Source of the DNA: Palaemon carinicauda
Taxonomy: Eukaryota > Arthropoda > Malacostraca > Decapoda > Palaemonidae
Direction of reading: 5' to 3'
DNA: 64,000 nt
Assembly (NCBI RefSeq): GCF_036898095.1
Contig: NC_090763.1
Coordinates: forward strand, 57,974,231-58,038,230
This document shows positions 42,479 to 54,650 of this stretch, in pieces (the stretch's first letter is position 1; every line of letters starts with the position of its first letter). The notes beneath the pieces are model-generated. The model ran no database searches, was not told the origin of the DNA, and saw only the letters and a list, made by a program, of their open reading frames with translations. Position numbers and translations under genes: made by a program.

Positions 42479-45048
42479 AAATTTGTACCATTAGCCTACC
42501 TGTCCTTAGCTGCCTTGAAACTGGGAGTACTGCATTCATCCTGGGTAATGAACATCATCTGCAGCATCTTTCTAAAAACTGTCAAGCAATAAAAAAACAA
42601 AAAAACAATGTACTGTACAATATATGTAACAGTACAATCGTCTAAATTCAAGTAATGATACAGTACTGTTATTCAAATTATAATTCTATTTAACATGACC
42701 AGAACGTATGCCAATTAACATTTATGTTGAGTGTATCTATACTAGTACACAGCAACCTTTTAAATAAATCAATATGTAAGAATAAAATTATGCAAGAAGA
42801 AATTAAGAATTTATATAATTGTCCAAAAACTTACCAGTTTTATCAATAATCCAAACTTGTTCTGGTTTGTAAATTTTACATAAAAATTTTCATAAATTTA
42901 CCAATTTCATCCGTAATCCAAACTTGTTCCGGTTTGTACACGACAATATTATGCAGCTCATCTGGGAAAATTTTCCATGTGGTCTGCAGAAGCAGACTCC
43001 CAGTAATTTCCTTTTTCTTCTTAGTAAAGCGCTGTTTAAAATTCTCAAACCAGCCTTTGCTGACTTTGGAAGGTGTTTGCTGGATTGTAGTGTCTTAACT
43101 GGCTGAGGGCTAAGGTTCATCCTGCATGAAATGGCGGAGTAGACTTAGCCGATTCCCTGATGACAAGAGTCTACGATTGATTGATTTAAGGTTTTCAGGC
43201 ATCCTGACATCTAAGGTCATTGACACTGATATTTAGTTTATGTATACAAAAAAATTAAGGATTATTCAATTAAAATCATAAAAGTTGGATGTCCTTATAA
43301 ATGTTATAGTTTTCAGAAGACCTGCTTCTGAAATAAATCTAAAAATGCCACTTGCATAGTAGGAAACATCAAGTCCAAGAATCTTGGCAAGGATGAACCT
43401 GCCACCCTCACCTCGAGCCTCAAACAAATATATATTCCTTAAATTATTATAATTGGGGCATTCGGTCACCAAATGCCTCACTGTTATAGATACTAAACAG
43501 TCTTCACAATAGGGTTGGTGTTAGCCCTTCAAAAGAAACTCGTGTGTCAACTGAGTGTGACCAATACGGAGACGACAAAGAGAAGTCTCCCATTTTCGGG
43601 GCATCATGTTATACCTCCAAGGAGATATGACATTTGTTACTTCGCTCATTTTATTGCCTATAGACTATCCCAGTGCTGTTGCCATTTATTACAAAGTAAT
43701 TTCTTGATTTTAGGTAGGAAATCGTTACACAGAATGGGATATCTTCTTGGTAGCAACTCGGATGCAGCATTCTTTGCCAGTGAATCTGCCTTCTCATTCC
43801 CACTCACCTACGTGTGCTGGAACCTAAAAAATCTAACTTATACCTCTCCGTCCAATAATAAAAAGCCATTCTAAAATCTTTAAAACTAGAGACTTGCTAG
43901 AATTAAAAACTTCTAAAGCTTGAAGGACATTCCTTGCATCACTAAAAATTGTAAAATTACCCTCCTCCTCCAACGCTATTTTCTCAATAGCGGTTAGTAT
44001 GTCATACAGTTCGGCAGTAAATATGGAAACTGTTAAGAGGAAGTGCACCTCTACAATTAAAACCAATACTATGAACTCCGAATCCAACGCCAGCATCAGA
44101 TTTGGAGCCATCAGTATATATAAAAGTCGATCCTCTATGTTCTTCAACATGTTCCATAAAAAGAGACCTGGCGACTAGGTCAGTCATATTCTTCTTAACT
44201 CCAATAAAGTATTTGCAAAAAGATATCTCTGGTAATTTCCATAGAGGCATTGATGATACCTTGAATGGAAGTACTTTACTTCTAATTATATCCAGACTGT
44301 TTAATAATCGTTTCACCCGAAAGCCATAAGGTTGAGGATATTTTGGGTGCAACTCAAAGTATGATGCGTGTCTTACAAGGCTTGAAGTCTGAAAGGCTAA
44401 AGAGTTAAGAGTGTCTTTACAATCTGAACCAATACTGAATAATGGAAGACATTCGGTAAAGGTCTAGAGGTAACTCTCCAGCATCAACAAGGAGACTTGG
44501 GATAGGTGAAGTTTTAAATGCTCCTGTAGACAATCTAATACCTGCATGATGTATTGTCTAATATTTTTAACCGGCTTGTGGTGGCTGAAGAGTATATTTC
44601 ACATCCATAACTAATTTTGGAAAAAATCAAGGCCTTGTATAATTCTAAAATAGTATTGCGGTCTGCCCCCCATGATGTATGGGACAATACTTTTAAGATA
44701 TTCAGAGCCACGAGACATTTAGCTTTTAACGCTTCTAAGTGAGAAACCCATGTAGGCCTACAATCAAATATCAAACCTAAAAATTTAGCTTCACTCGCAC
44801 ATGGTATCCGTTGACCTTTAATGTATATATCCGGGTCTGGATGTACTCCCCGGATACGACAAAAATGAACAATGGTAGTTTTACTTGTCGAGAACTTAAA
44901 TCCATTCGTGTCAGCCCACTGGATAATTTTGTCAATAGCGAGTTGGATTTTTCTCTCAACCATTGCCATTCTGGTGCCAGCAAATGATATTGAGAGATCA
45001 TCCACAAATAATGTTGAGAGAACATCTTGGGGAATGACTGAGAAACTG
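42479..45048. repeat. Tandem array unit 2
   Basis: An uninterrupted unit of about 2.57 kb: pogo-like remnant (42490-43172) then LINE RNase H and RT (43173-45040). It shows the organisation of unit 1 before the gypsy insertion. Confidence 0.85.
43173..45040 (-). pseudogene. LINE fragment: RT C-terminus, RNase H, 3' end (unit 2)
   Basis: The 5' edge retains the catalytic box as 'DDLSISFAGTRMAM' (about 45005), followed by 'IQWADTNGFKFSTSKTT' and 'SYGCEIYSSA'. Then comes RNase H with 'YTDGSKSDAGVGFG' (about 44130), 'IEKIALEEEGNFTIFSDA', and near 43480 the C-terminal 'MRHLVTECPNYNNLRN' His/Cys motif. It ends in a short (AATC) tail near 43175. Frames 44535-45005, 44002-44352, 43833-44150 and 43266-43481 are pieces of one decayed gene. 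The RT-RNase H order is that of I-type LINEs. Confidence 0.8.
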
Positions 45049-45742
45049 AAAATTTACACCATTAGCCTACCTGTCCTTTGCTGCCTTGAAACTGGGAGTA
45101 CAGCATTCATCCTGGGTAATGAACGTCTTCTGCAGCATCTTTCTAAAAAACTGTCAAGCAATAAAAAAACAAAAAAACAATGTACTGTACAATATATGTA
45201 ACAGTACAATAGTCTAAATTCAAGTAATGATACAGTACTGTTATTTAAATTATAATTCTATTTAACATGACCAGAAAGTATGCCAATTAACATTTATGTT
45301 GAGCGTATCTATACTAGTACACTGCAACCTTTTAAATAAATCAATATGTAAGAATAAAATTAGGCAAGGAGAAATTAAGAATTTATATAATTGCCCATAA
45401 ACTTACCAGTTTTATCCATAATCCAAACTTGTCCTGGTTTGTAAATTTTACATATAAATGTTCATAAACTTACCAGTTTCATCCGTAACCCAAACTTGTT
45501 CCGGTTTGTACACATGACAATGTTATGCAGCTCGTCTGGGAAAATTTTCCATGTGGTCTTCAGAAGCAGACTCCCAGTAATTTCCTTTTTCTTCATAGTA
45601 AAGCGCTGTTTAAAATTCTCAAACCAGCCTTCACTGACTTTGGAAGGCGTTTGCTCGATTGTAGCGTCTTAACTGACTAAGGTTCATCCTGCATGAAATG
45701 GCGGAGTAGACTTGGCCGATTCCCTGATGACAAGAGTCTACG
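45049..45742. repeat. Tandem array unit 3, partial
   Basis: Matches the start of units 1 and 2 (pogo-like remnant) up to 'gacaagagtctacg', where units 1 and 2 pass into the LINE tail but this one continues into unique sequence. The remnant 'MATKRALTSEGYAKTG' frame (46010 downward, minus strand) may be more of the same original gene. Confidence 0.75.
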
Positions 45743-46871
45743 GCAATTTTGTTACAATACAGAATGTAGATCCTCGATCCAAAGAATTCATTTTCCATTT
45801 GGATCATACCATATTCCCTTACCTTTGTTACAACCTTCGCACAGCATGGGGCATTGGCAGCCAAAAACTATCTTTGCGTTATTCTCAATGCACCTCATGG
45901 TACTCTATGCCAAAAAATCTAATTACGAGTGTATATTTCATCCCTTCCTCGCACTTAAAGGACTTCACATTACAGTATCTTCCTGTCTTAGCATAACCTT
46001 CAGAAGTTAAAGCTCTCTTGGTGGCCATATTAGTGAAATAAACTAAGGCTAAACTATGCTTAAAGAGGATGAGATGTGCATGAGGAGAGTACTGTACGTG
46101 TGAGAGAGGCCGAGTCAGCAAGAGGTTTAGTGCTGTGCGAGAGGGAGAGTATGAAGCAGGACAGGTGCAAAGAAGAGCATTTGATTTGAAAAATAAAACA
46201 TTAGCTCATAAGCGTAGTTATAACCAAACTGCGAATGGATGAATTTTTATTCAATAGGCTATGTAGTTCTCTGTATTGTGACTCGGTGAATCCATGAAGA
46301 TAGAACCCGCGAATATAGAACGCAAAATGTACACTTGTACTTGAATTAACTTAAAAATTTGAAGTTTCCTCCAAAGTCCTCTAAATAAAAACTGTACCGT
46401 AATCAAAACTTAGTACCTGTAATAAGGAAACGCTATGAAAACACTGGAGCTTTTGTTTGCCAGGACTTTTAGGCACAAACTAATTTTTCAACCCCATTTT
46501 CCACAGTAGATCGTAGCTATTCCCCACTTTACCTGTATGTTGACATGCCCAATTAACCAACTACAGTATTTACTGACCACTGGGTAAAATTATAAAATAC
46601 AATAAACTGTAGAAAATAATGTATATTGTGGAATTTTGAATATTTTTTTATAACGACTTCTGGCAGATATCCTTAGTTTTTGAGTGATGGTGGGCCAACT
46701 AGTATACTGTAAATGAAAAACTATGGCTTTATCCTAGGTACAGTCATCAATTACTTTTGAATCTCCTTAAATATGCAGTGTACCAGTCTAATTTTATGAT
46801 TTGAATTTTATTAACCTTTTTTTCTGCTAATTATAAAAATACCAGTCATCTTAACGGAAAAAAAAAGTTAA
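45743..46871. other. Intergenic, possible transposase remnant at left
   Basis: The minus-strand frames at 45743-46030 adjoin the pogo-like remnant but match nothing I recognise. The rest is AT-rich without features. Confidence 0.4.
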
Positions 46872-48166
46872 TACAGTGGATAGGTATCATTATTTGACCA
46901 CCTTAAATAGGTATTGTGGGTTGACTTCAACCCTCGGTCCCCAAAAAAATTCATAAAAAATTCATTTACAAATCAATTCACAACCTTTTAATATAAAAAA
47001 AAAAAAAACCTCAAAGAATATTCTAAACTTCAAAAGAATTAAATAAAAGCTAAGTCCAAAATAAATATCGCTTAAAAACAAATTAAAAAAAAATTAAGTG
47101 CACAAAAAAATGACTTTACAAAAAAATTCACAAAATCTAAATATGGAAATAAACTAATTTTAAGCACTTATTCTATGATAATCGAGCACCATTTGCCAAG
47201 ATCCAGGTGGGGGGGGGGGGGGGGAGAAACCAAAGGGGAACGTTTCCTGAAATGAGAAGTGTTTTTAGGCTAAAAAAATTTATCCTCTTTCCAAAATATT
47301 TTTGGGGTAGGTAAATGACATAGTTAAGAGGCTGAAATTTTTACAGGATATTGAAGTATCATCATACAACAAAAACGTGTAAAAGAATCTGCACTTGGAT
47401 AATATTTACTGTTTTATAAAAGGGCAAATATTTTTTCTTTTTTTTTGACTGAATTATATTTTTCAAGACAAATCCTTATATCCATTGCTAAGCATGATAT
47501 TTATGCATGAAAATATCAAATTTTATAAAAAAAGGAAAGAAAAAAAAAAAAAAAAAAAAAAAGGAATACAGAGCTATGCCAGAATACCTGTGGGATATGC
47601 TCACAAAATGGCCGCCAACCACAACACCTTGCAAGGTCAAATCTGCTACCAGAAATGGAGACATATGTCAATATCAGCGAGTCATTTACTTATACAATTG
47701 TTCAAGGATTTGCAGAAAAATATTATGGTAGCTAGAATGGAGTTGAGAGATTATTTAGAAATTAAAAAAATAAAATGATCATAATTAAATTATCATAAAG
47801 GTACAAACTTTCAAAAACATGGCAAATTATAAGCTATTTTATAAAATCATACATTCCCAAATTTTGCAACAATCCTTATTTATACACGCCTAAACACTAC
47901 TGCACATTTGATAATTATATAAAAACTTTGATATTACACAACTTACCTTAATTAGGTATTGATGGGTCGAGCTCGACCCAAGGGTATCTCAGAAATAGCA
48001 CAAAGCTAGGGATGAAATGCGTCCTCACCAGACTGCTGCGCACACTGAGCTGAGGTCTCACAAGTCAACATCACTCGCAACCAATACGGACTGAAAATTA
48101 TGGCAAAAAAACCTGTTTTTTTTTTTCAAACCTCGAGTCATATACGGCCCACCACACCTATCCGGG
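46872..48166. mobile_element. Non-autonomous piggyBac-like element, copy 2
   Basis: TTAA at 46868-46871 and 48167-48170 flank a 1295-bp body related throughout to 5367-6645, including 'gttgctcaca'-free AT-rich centre, 'caaaatggccgccaaccaca' (about 47605) and the 'aattaggtattgatgggtcga' motif (about 47950). It ends 'cacctatccggg', complementary in style to the left 'ggataggt'. It contains G and A homopolymers (47208-47224, 47544-47562). No transposase. Confidence 0.65.
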
Positions 48167-48279
48167 TTAAAAAAAAAAAAAAAAAATAGAGTAATAGGGA
48201 TGGAACAGAGCTTTCATTTGACTGGCCTTCCAGGTGCATAGATCATAGACGCTACTAGAGAAGGAATGGAGAAGGCGCA

Positions 48280-48660
48280 CGGTCATGACGTCAGCCAAGA
48301 TGGCGGCCAACATGGCGTCGTTTATGACGTCATCCGAGTACCATAACAGTAACAGAGGAGGAGAACTTTTAACGTCTCCTCCCATAACTTGCCACCATTT
48401 TCCCCCTCGAAGCGTAAACGCTATGTGGGGTGCAGATAGCTATGTGGCGTGTCAAGCATACGTCCCGTTATTATACGATATCCTAAAGGGAAACCTTATG
48501 GGTACTCGTGCCAGAAGTTAGAATTCTGTGAAACCTTTAGTTTAATTCTCTGGGAATATCTACTGTAGTCTTATATACCCTTAAGAAGCTACTGAAGGAA
48601 CCTTCCATCAGGACGACATGGCTATCTCACCCAAAAATAGATTTTTTGCTTCACTCAAAT
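48280..48660. mobile_element. DIRS-like terminal region remnant (third family)
   Basis: Ends with 'ctcacccaaaaatagatttt' followed by 'ttgcttcactcaaattccg', closely parallel to the internal complementary region and outer ends of the 21941 element ('cccagaaatagattttt', 'cgtcaaaatccc'). The preceding 270 bp recur at 58236-58530. The upstream part has two TGACGTCA palindromes and an 'aagatggcggcc' motif. No protein is present. Confidence 0.5.
48286..48332. promoter_or_regulatory. Two CRE-type palindromes flanking a YY1-like motif
   Basis: TGACGTCA at 48286-48293 and again at 48325-48332, with 'aagatggcggcc' between them at 48297-48308. These are consensus CREB/ATF and YY1-type sites. A promoter role for the adjacent retroelement end is inference. 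Confidence 0.45.
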
Positions 48661-48799
48661 TCCGTTTTTCCATCCCATTTTCTATAGTCTTTCGTAGCAG
48701 TGATCATCATATACTAAAAATGCTTTCTTATTTAATTGAGCTAATAATTTATTGGTTTTTGCTCTGTCATGGCTTGCTTTCCTTATGTTTAGACATTCT

Positions 48800-49379
48800 C
48801 ACTGATCCTATGTTCTAGCAAGTGGAACATGATTTTCTACAAGCATTAGACCCCTGGGCTAGTATTTTGGCATTAATTTATCAAACAAATTAAAGAGGTG
48901 AATACATGAAGGGGTGAATACATTTAACAAGGGGCAAGTTGTAGCTTTGTGCTACAGCTTGTATGCGAACAACGACTTCGCATCTATTTCCCATTATCAC
49001 TAAATATATCTAACTTCTACCCTAACATTTCATTAATATGCATAAAATAAGAGCTGCAGTTACATTGCATATTCCAATAATAAAAACAAATAACCAAGCG
49101 GTTTATAACAAAATGTTGGGCGCTCTATTCTGTTCAAACAAGTAACTTATGTCAGAAGCACCACCTAAGTCTTTTTTTGAACTAGCAGACAGGAGGAGGA
49201 TCCTGCGGTATATAATATGACAAAGGACCAAAATGGAAATTCAAAATCTATTACTATTATTAGAGGTTTCCGCTAGTAGTATATGGGATTCAAAATAGTA
49301 TTTGCAAAGACTAATCAATCATGCAATTTCCAATGGCCTAACTAATATTGAACTGTTCTGTAATTAAACTAGCCTTTGT
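48800..49379. repeat. Diverged duplication, unit 1
   Basis: Shares block order with 51184-51880: 'gggctagtatttt', 'ttaacaaggg' then 'agttgtagct', 'cagaagcaccacct', 'gaggtttc', 'ctaactaatattg' and 'taattaaactagc'. Divergence is high. Confidence 0.6.
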
Positions 49380-49468
49380 TATGCTTGCTTCACTCGCAAT
49401 TCAACATTGTATTGTTCCTATGCTCTGGCAAGCAGAATGTTTCACTATGCGCATTAGCTCCAAGGCGT
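49380..49468 (+). repeat. 89-bp direct repeat, left copy
   Basis: From 'tatgcttgcttcactcgc' to 'gctccaaggcgt', identical to 51095-51183. The two copies flank the DIRS-like gag fragment. Confidence 0.95.
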
Positions 49469-50740
49469 CAAGGCGGGGGAGGAGGAAGTCGAGGCGATTT
49501 GAGACTGAGGGACCAGGACGTATTGCTCTTGCTGCTGGCCCCTTGATGTAGAAGGCTGGGGGCCTTGGGGAGCCGGTTGAACTGAGACCGGTTGAACCCT
49601 GAATTGGGAAGAGTGGAAAGGCCTCAATCTCTTCCTACCCCGGATTGGGGTACCAGTAGGCTCATATCTCCTCTTTGGAACGAGGCCCCATCTAACTTTG
49701 AGGCTTTGGTTGGCCCTAGCTGCCTCGCTAAGGACCGAGTTAACCAAATCCTCAGGGAAAAGATCCGGGCCCCAGACTGGAGCTTTGATGAGCCTATTAG
49801 GCTCGTGCCTAATGGTGGCTTCAGAGAGGACGTGTCGTCGACAATGGGTCCTGGCGCTTGCAAAATCATAGGCGTCAGCCATGAAGTTTTGCAGTAACGA
49901 CTTAGTGAGGGCCTTAAGGAGGTCCTCCTCGTTGTAAGTGGCAACGGCCAATTCGGAAAGGGTGACCGAATTGAGAGACCTGCCGAATCTGCACCTAGAA
50001 TCAAATTCCAATTTAAGAAGAGACTCTGGAAGTTTGGGAAGCCGTTCGCTGAACTGCGTCGAGGCACAGTCCGGGCTCAACTTACCTACTGAAAAGGTAG
50101 CTGGGCCATTCCGCCAACATTCACTGTCCCCCGTAAAGAGGAGGGAGGTTAAGTCGGTCTCCCTGAGTTGTGGTAAAGGCTTCTCGTCTTTGATAGCCTG
50201 GAAGACCGACTCCAGGATCTTGGTCGCACATGGTGTAGGGGTTTGGTCGTTGGCCACAAACAGTGTACGAACTTTTGTGGGCCGTAAGCATGGTGTTCAA
50301 ACAGTCCCACTCATGGAACAGCCGAACCAAGACAGACTGTGCCTGTTCCTTAGGAAAAATGACAGTTTCCTTTGGAACCTTATCTAAACGGATCAGAGCT
50401 GCTTCTGTGAGGCGAGCGTAGCCGAGGAAGGGGAATTCAAGACCCGGCGGGTAGAATTCGTAGTCAGTAAGAGGCCGTGTACCTTAACCCTCGATTGACA
50501 GCATACCCTCCGAAAACGGGGCATGCAATGCCAACCTCCAAGGGTTATTCTTATTGAAAGGAGGAAGCTTGGAGGCGTCGGGAATGGGGTGCTACTGTTG
50601 TGGTGGTGGTAGCCCCGAACTCGGAGGCCTTGGACTAGGCTCTCCACAGAAGCTATCCTCTCATGTGATTGCTTCGTATGAGACGATAGCATCGACTCAA
50701 AACGAGCAAACAGTTTGTCAGAAAATTCCTCCATGTTAAA
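49469..50740 (-). pseudogene. Gag remnant of second DIRS-like family
   Basis: Begins near 50734 ('MEEFSDKLFARFESMLSSH', a likely coiled coil), then changes frame several times through the 'NNPWRLALHAPF', 'YPPGLEFPF' and 'KETVIFPKEQAQS' blocks (50560-50340) seen in the 28-kb gag. It ends with a 267-codon open stretch (50257-49454): 'TFSVGKLSPDCASTQFSERLP', 'RRHVLSEATIRHEPNRLI', 'ANQSLKVRWGLVPKRR' and a Gln/Pro-rich tail. Frameshifts and a stop near 50485 make it a pseudogene. Sequence conservation with the other gag is moderate, so it is a separate family. Confidence 0.75.
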
Positions 50741-51094
50741 TGATCACGCCTGGGGGGGAACAGGTGTCGGAACGGAGACTACTTCTTGAGAGGTTGAGGG
50801 CACAGCAATTGGGTCTTGAGAGACTCTGGTGGAGTAGTAGTACGATGTTGAACGGCACCTCGCTGTTCGGGGATTTTGACAGGAGATATCTAAATGGTGC
50901 GAGGCCTCTGGTTGTGATTTATCACGCCCCAGTATTATATCGACACCTTATATAGGTGAGCGAGCTGGGTTCAACCTGGCATTCCCATGCAATTTTTTCT
51001 CTGGTAATATATAGCAGTTATATACCTTAGAAATGGTGCTTAAGGAGCATTTCACTGGGCGGCACGGGTCTCCCGCCCAGAAATAGATTTTTCC
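49469..51094 (-). mobile_element. DIRS-like 5' fragment (second family) in an 89-bp direct repeat
   Basis: A 1626-bp piece comprising the 5' terminal repeat (50745-51094, ending 'cccgcccagaaatagatttt') and part of gag on the minus strand. It is cut inside gag at 49469, so only the 5' end of the element is present. YR elements do not make target duplications, so the perfect 89-bp flanking repeats point to another mechanism. Confidence 0.75.
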
Positions 51095-51183
51095 TATGCT
51101 TGCTTCACTCGCAATTCAACATTGTATTGTTCCTATGCTCTGGCAAGCAGAATGTTTCACTATGCGCATTAGCTCCAAGGCGT
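51095..51183 (+). repeat. 89-bp direct repeat, right copy
   Basis: Identical to 49380-49468. Confidence 0.95.
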
Positions 51184-51880
51184 TACTTAAATTATATAAT
51201 TTATCAATTAATTCAATTTATTTCTGATCCACCATAACTCACCACTCAAAATTTAACACTCTCATTATTCCATGATCTGGAGTCCCATGGGCTAGTATTT
51301 GAAAGTTTATAAAGTTTTGAATTTCAGCTTGAGCAGTTACGTTCCAATTCCAATCTTGCTCTATGCAAGATAAAAAAAAAAATAAATTATAATACCGACT
51401 GAATAAAACCATTGGTATACACACTTAACAAGGGTGATTACCCTAAAGGGGAGAGTTGTAGCTAAGCACTGAACCTACTGCTAGAATACACCAACTTTAA
51501 TTCCTATTACGAGAATGCATCAAAGAGTTTTCTATCATAACCTTTCATTATTAAAAATAGGAGCTTTAAATAGACTGCATATTCAGATTTTGTAAAATAG
51601 AGGTTTATAATATAAAATTTGAGCCCTTTTTATTTTGTTTGACAATTAACTTAGGACAGAAGCACCACCTACCATTTTTTTCTGAACTACCAGGAGGAAC
51701 GAGGCTCCTGTGGCAGGTGCGCAAAGAATGACTAAAGTAGGAAAACTAATTTTTCATTAAAATCTAACGACTTAGAGGTTTCTGGCAGTATGTGGGACTT
51801 AAGATGTGTTTAATTAAAGGAGTCCCAATCTTCCAACTAATATTGCACCAATCCATAATTAAACTAGCTTTCCTACCCCA
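51184..51880. repeat. Diverged duplication, unit 2
   Basis: Partner of 48800-49379. Together with the intervening 89-bp block it suggests an old tandem duplication into which the DIRS-like fragment was later placed. Confidence 0.55.
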
Positions 51881-53480
51881 CCTCACACAAACTATTACAG
51901 TATAGGGAATGCCAGTGGGAAACCTGGGTTTTGGATGGGGAAACACCAAAAGAGAAAGTGATCTGCAGCAATAATGACCAGAATTGCATAAACACAAGCT
52001 AACCAATAGGAAAAATATGGTTCAAGTATGGGGCTGGAAATTTAATCATACTTGCCTATATTGTACAATACTAATTCATATCCCTCAGATGGTTTTTTCT
52101 TCGCTTACAAACATACAATCGCTTCTTTTCTGGTCTGGTAAACCAAGCGGTACATGGATATGCTGCACACGCCATCCCTGTGGGTTACCGTTAATAAAGT
52201 ATAATTAGGCCTACCGATATTCTATTTCACATTCCTCAAATAATTGTTGCTCACGCGTGGCTCATTTCCCTCAAATAAAATCTCGCTGGTCCTCTGTTCT
52301 GCACATGCCATCCCATGAGTCAATATTTCTGGGATATTTTATACTTTCAGATGAGCAACAGCTATATGATGAACTAAGTTTTCAACAATACCGAAATAGA
52401 CTAATTTACACAATTTTTAAATAGATTGCCCTTCCCTACTCATACCAGTCAACTGAGGCATCTGGCGTGAGACTTGCGTATTTTAGCTCCATATCATGCA
52501 CTCACGCGAAGTTTCCAAATTCTTGCGCTTTGACAAATTTTTTAAAATCGATAACATGACAGGCCATTTGGGAACTGTGTATTTAACAGTTGCATTTTAG
52601 AATAGTTTTGATTTTAACCTATAAGACAATGTACACAAGGGACAAGTGTCGCTAACAGTTGTGGTGTATTTCGTATTGTATACTGTATTGCATTTACTAG
52701 AACTAGATTTTTGAAATTTAATTTATTTCTAAATGTGATTTACCAATTGTTTTCAATGTGAACATTGTGAAAACTAGCATTCCTGTGCCAAAATCTACAA
52801 ATTTAGTTATTTCCTGACTTGATAACTACATACCGTATCAGCATAACATGTAAAGGGGACATTATACGAAGATTAATGGTGAAAAAAATTGTCGCCTTAA
52901 CCAGGTATGTGGATTAATGTCATTTTATGTTGCACACTTAATTTTATTAGGAAAATACCACCAGAACCCTCAAATGCCCATAAATAACATTAGAAATCTT
53001 TTTTTCAGGCAGGGCTACAACCCTCAGCAGCCCTGGACCTGACCAGGGGCCTGTAGCCCTTGGACCCCAGCTTAGTCATCTCTGACTTCAGAAAGGATTG
53101 ACAGCTCTTGTTACTTGTGATGGTAGTCATGCTGGAACTGAAGGAGAGGATGGAAAGAAGATGGCAGTTTTATAATATATGGGAACTGGCAAAAATAATT
53201 GGAAGCTCTTAAACAGTTAGAGCCAGTCATACAAAAAAACAGAACCGCTGGCAAAAGAAAATGCAAACAATGTGTTATATGTACACAATTTGTGTATATT
53301 GAATGATAAAACTTGAAAAAAGTACTTATTTTTTCATATAAAATGTAAAATATAATTTCATGTGTTATAAAAATGACAAATTTGGAGATTTTAATTTTTC
53401 CCTAACAAACAAACCTGGAGTTATTTATGTGGATATTCTTTCAGCAGCAGCTGGAGGTAGCCATTTGACTTTAATTGCGA
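51881..53480. other. Intergenic, weak internal repeats only
   Basis: AT-rich. It contains faint further copies of 'catgccatccc'-type blocks from the preceding duplication (about 52165 and 52306) and a short imperfect inverted repeat near 52995-53060. No gene seen. Confidence 0.5.
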
Positions 53481-53569
53481 GGTGGCTACGGGGTACCCAG
53501 CTGCCTCTTTATACTGTACGTATACCCTCACAGTGGTGAGAAGTCACTTTCTTTTGGCTCAGATCGGAC

Positions 53570-53923
53570 GTGTCCACTCTCCTCCTGGCTGTCATTTTTT
53601 GCTTTCTTTTTGTAGGTCTCTCTTCTGCAATCGCCTTCACCATGCAAACGTGTCCATTGCGAGAAGGTACCGCGTGCGGGACCTTCATGTCGTCGTTAGA
53701 GATCGACCCGAACTGTGTCCTAGAGGGCATTGATGCGAGCAGCGTAAGAAGACGACGACGACTAAGCGCGACCGTCCTACCTCGGGCGAACAGAGCGCAT
53801 TCTTCTCGCACCCCAAAATCACCTCAAAAGCTCCTCCTCGCGCGCGCTCATACGAGGGACAATTGCAGATCGTTTGATGTAAAAATAATATTCAAGACAT
53901 ATCACTGTTCTGGGAAGTTCTAA
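53570..53923 (+). CDS. Candidate small secreted-type ORF or exon, unknown
   Basis: An open frame in an unusually GC- and CpG-rich pocket. The first codons (GTG start, so the real start is unclear) give a hydrophobic stretch like a signal peptide ('LLLAVIFCFLFVGLSSA'), then 'CPLREGTACGTF' and a run of arginines. However 'ctttctttttgtag' at 53602-53615 also looks like a splice acceptor and 'gtaaga' near 53743 like a donor, so part of this could be an internal exon with ATG at 53640. I recognise no family. It could equally be chance or U3/promoter sequence of the adjacent decayed LTR element. Confidence 0.15.
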   Translation: MSTLLLAVIFCFLFVGLSSAIAFTMQTCPLREGTACGTFMSSLEIDPNCVLEGIDASSVRRRRRLSATVLPRANRAHSSRTPKSPQKLLLARAHTRDNCRSFDVKIIFKTYHCSGKF

Positions 53924-53929
53924 TTACTG

Positions 53930-54636
53930 TAATGCTTTGGCGCCAGCCGTCTGATGGACTTGAGTCATACAAGAGTGGGTCCATGGCAGAGCGTCGTTTG
54001 TAATGCTTGTTGTGGGCGCCTCTTGTCTGTCGGGAACATTCATGAATATTGATCCCTCGTATATAAAGGACAGGTGACGAGCTTGAGAAAAGAGACTCGT
54101 CCCAACACTAAGTGGAGACTAGCTACAGTACATCTACTGTGACCTGGTTTTTGTTACTTGACTTGCAACGATATATCTTTCAGATCATAAAGCTCAAAAA
54201 TTCATCTAAACAACATCAGAAGTTGTGATCCTACATCACTTTTTATTTATATCTAAAACTAAGCAACATTTGTCCCTCGCTGCATACCTCAAGACCTAAT
54301 TCTTCGTACGGACATACTGTACATCGTAAGGACATCGTTCTAACTGCCGTGTTTCCTCCTCCTGGACTCCTTTCTGATTATTGTAACTGATAATTTGTTC
54401 CACATAGTGGATTTTTGTATAACGATGTTGCACTCAGCTTTATTTTCATTTACTGTATAATGTATATTTCATTAGGCTACCACCTTGGTATTTGTTAATT
54501 TATTTTGTATGAAAAATGATTTGGAGGTTGGGAATGCTTTCCTCCCGGGCTACTTATCTGTCCGCACTCTAATATAGTGACCGTTGCATGTTCAGTAAAT
54601 TGCCAGGATCTCTCTGCTCGTCTTATTGTCTTCACA
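53930..54636 (+). repeat. 5' LTR of decayed gypsy element (left limit uncertain)
   Basis: The 3' part (54320-54636) matches 57864-58175 with scattered differences ('gtggatttttgtataa', 'gtatatttcattaggctac', 'ggctacttatctgtccgcac'). It ends 'ttcaca' two bases before a primer site. A TATA box 'cgtatataaagg' lies at 54058-54069 in the U3 part, which the 3' LTR lacks. The left limit is a guess. Confidence 0.65.
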
Positions 54637-54638
54637 AC

Positions 54639-54650
54639 TGGTGACCCCAG
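54639..54650 (+). promoter_or_regulatory. Primer binding site of decayed gypsy element
   Basis: 'tggtgaccccag' starts two bases after the LTR end. The TGG start complements tRNA CCA. The tRNA identity is not assigned. Confidence 0.55.
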
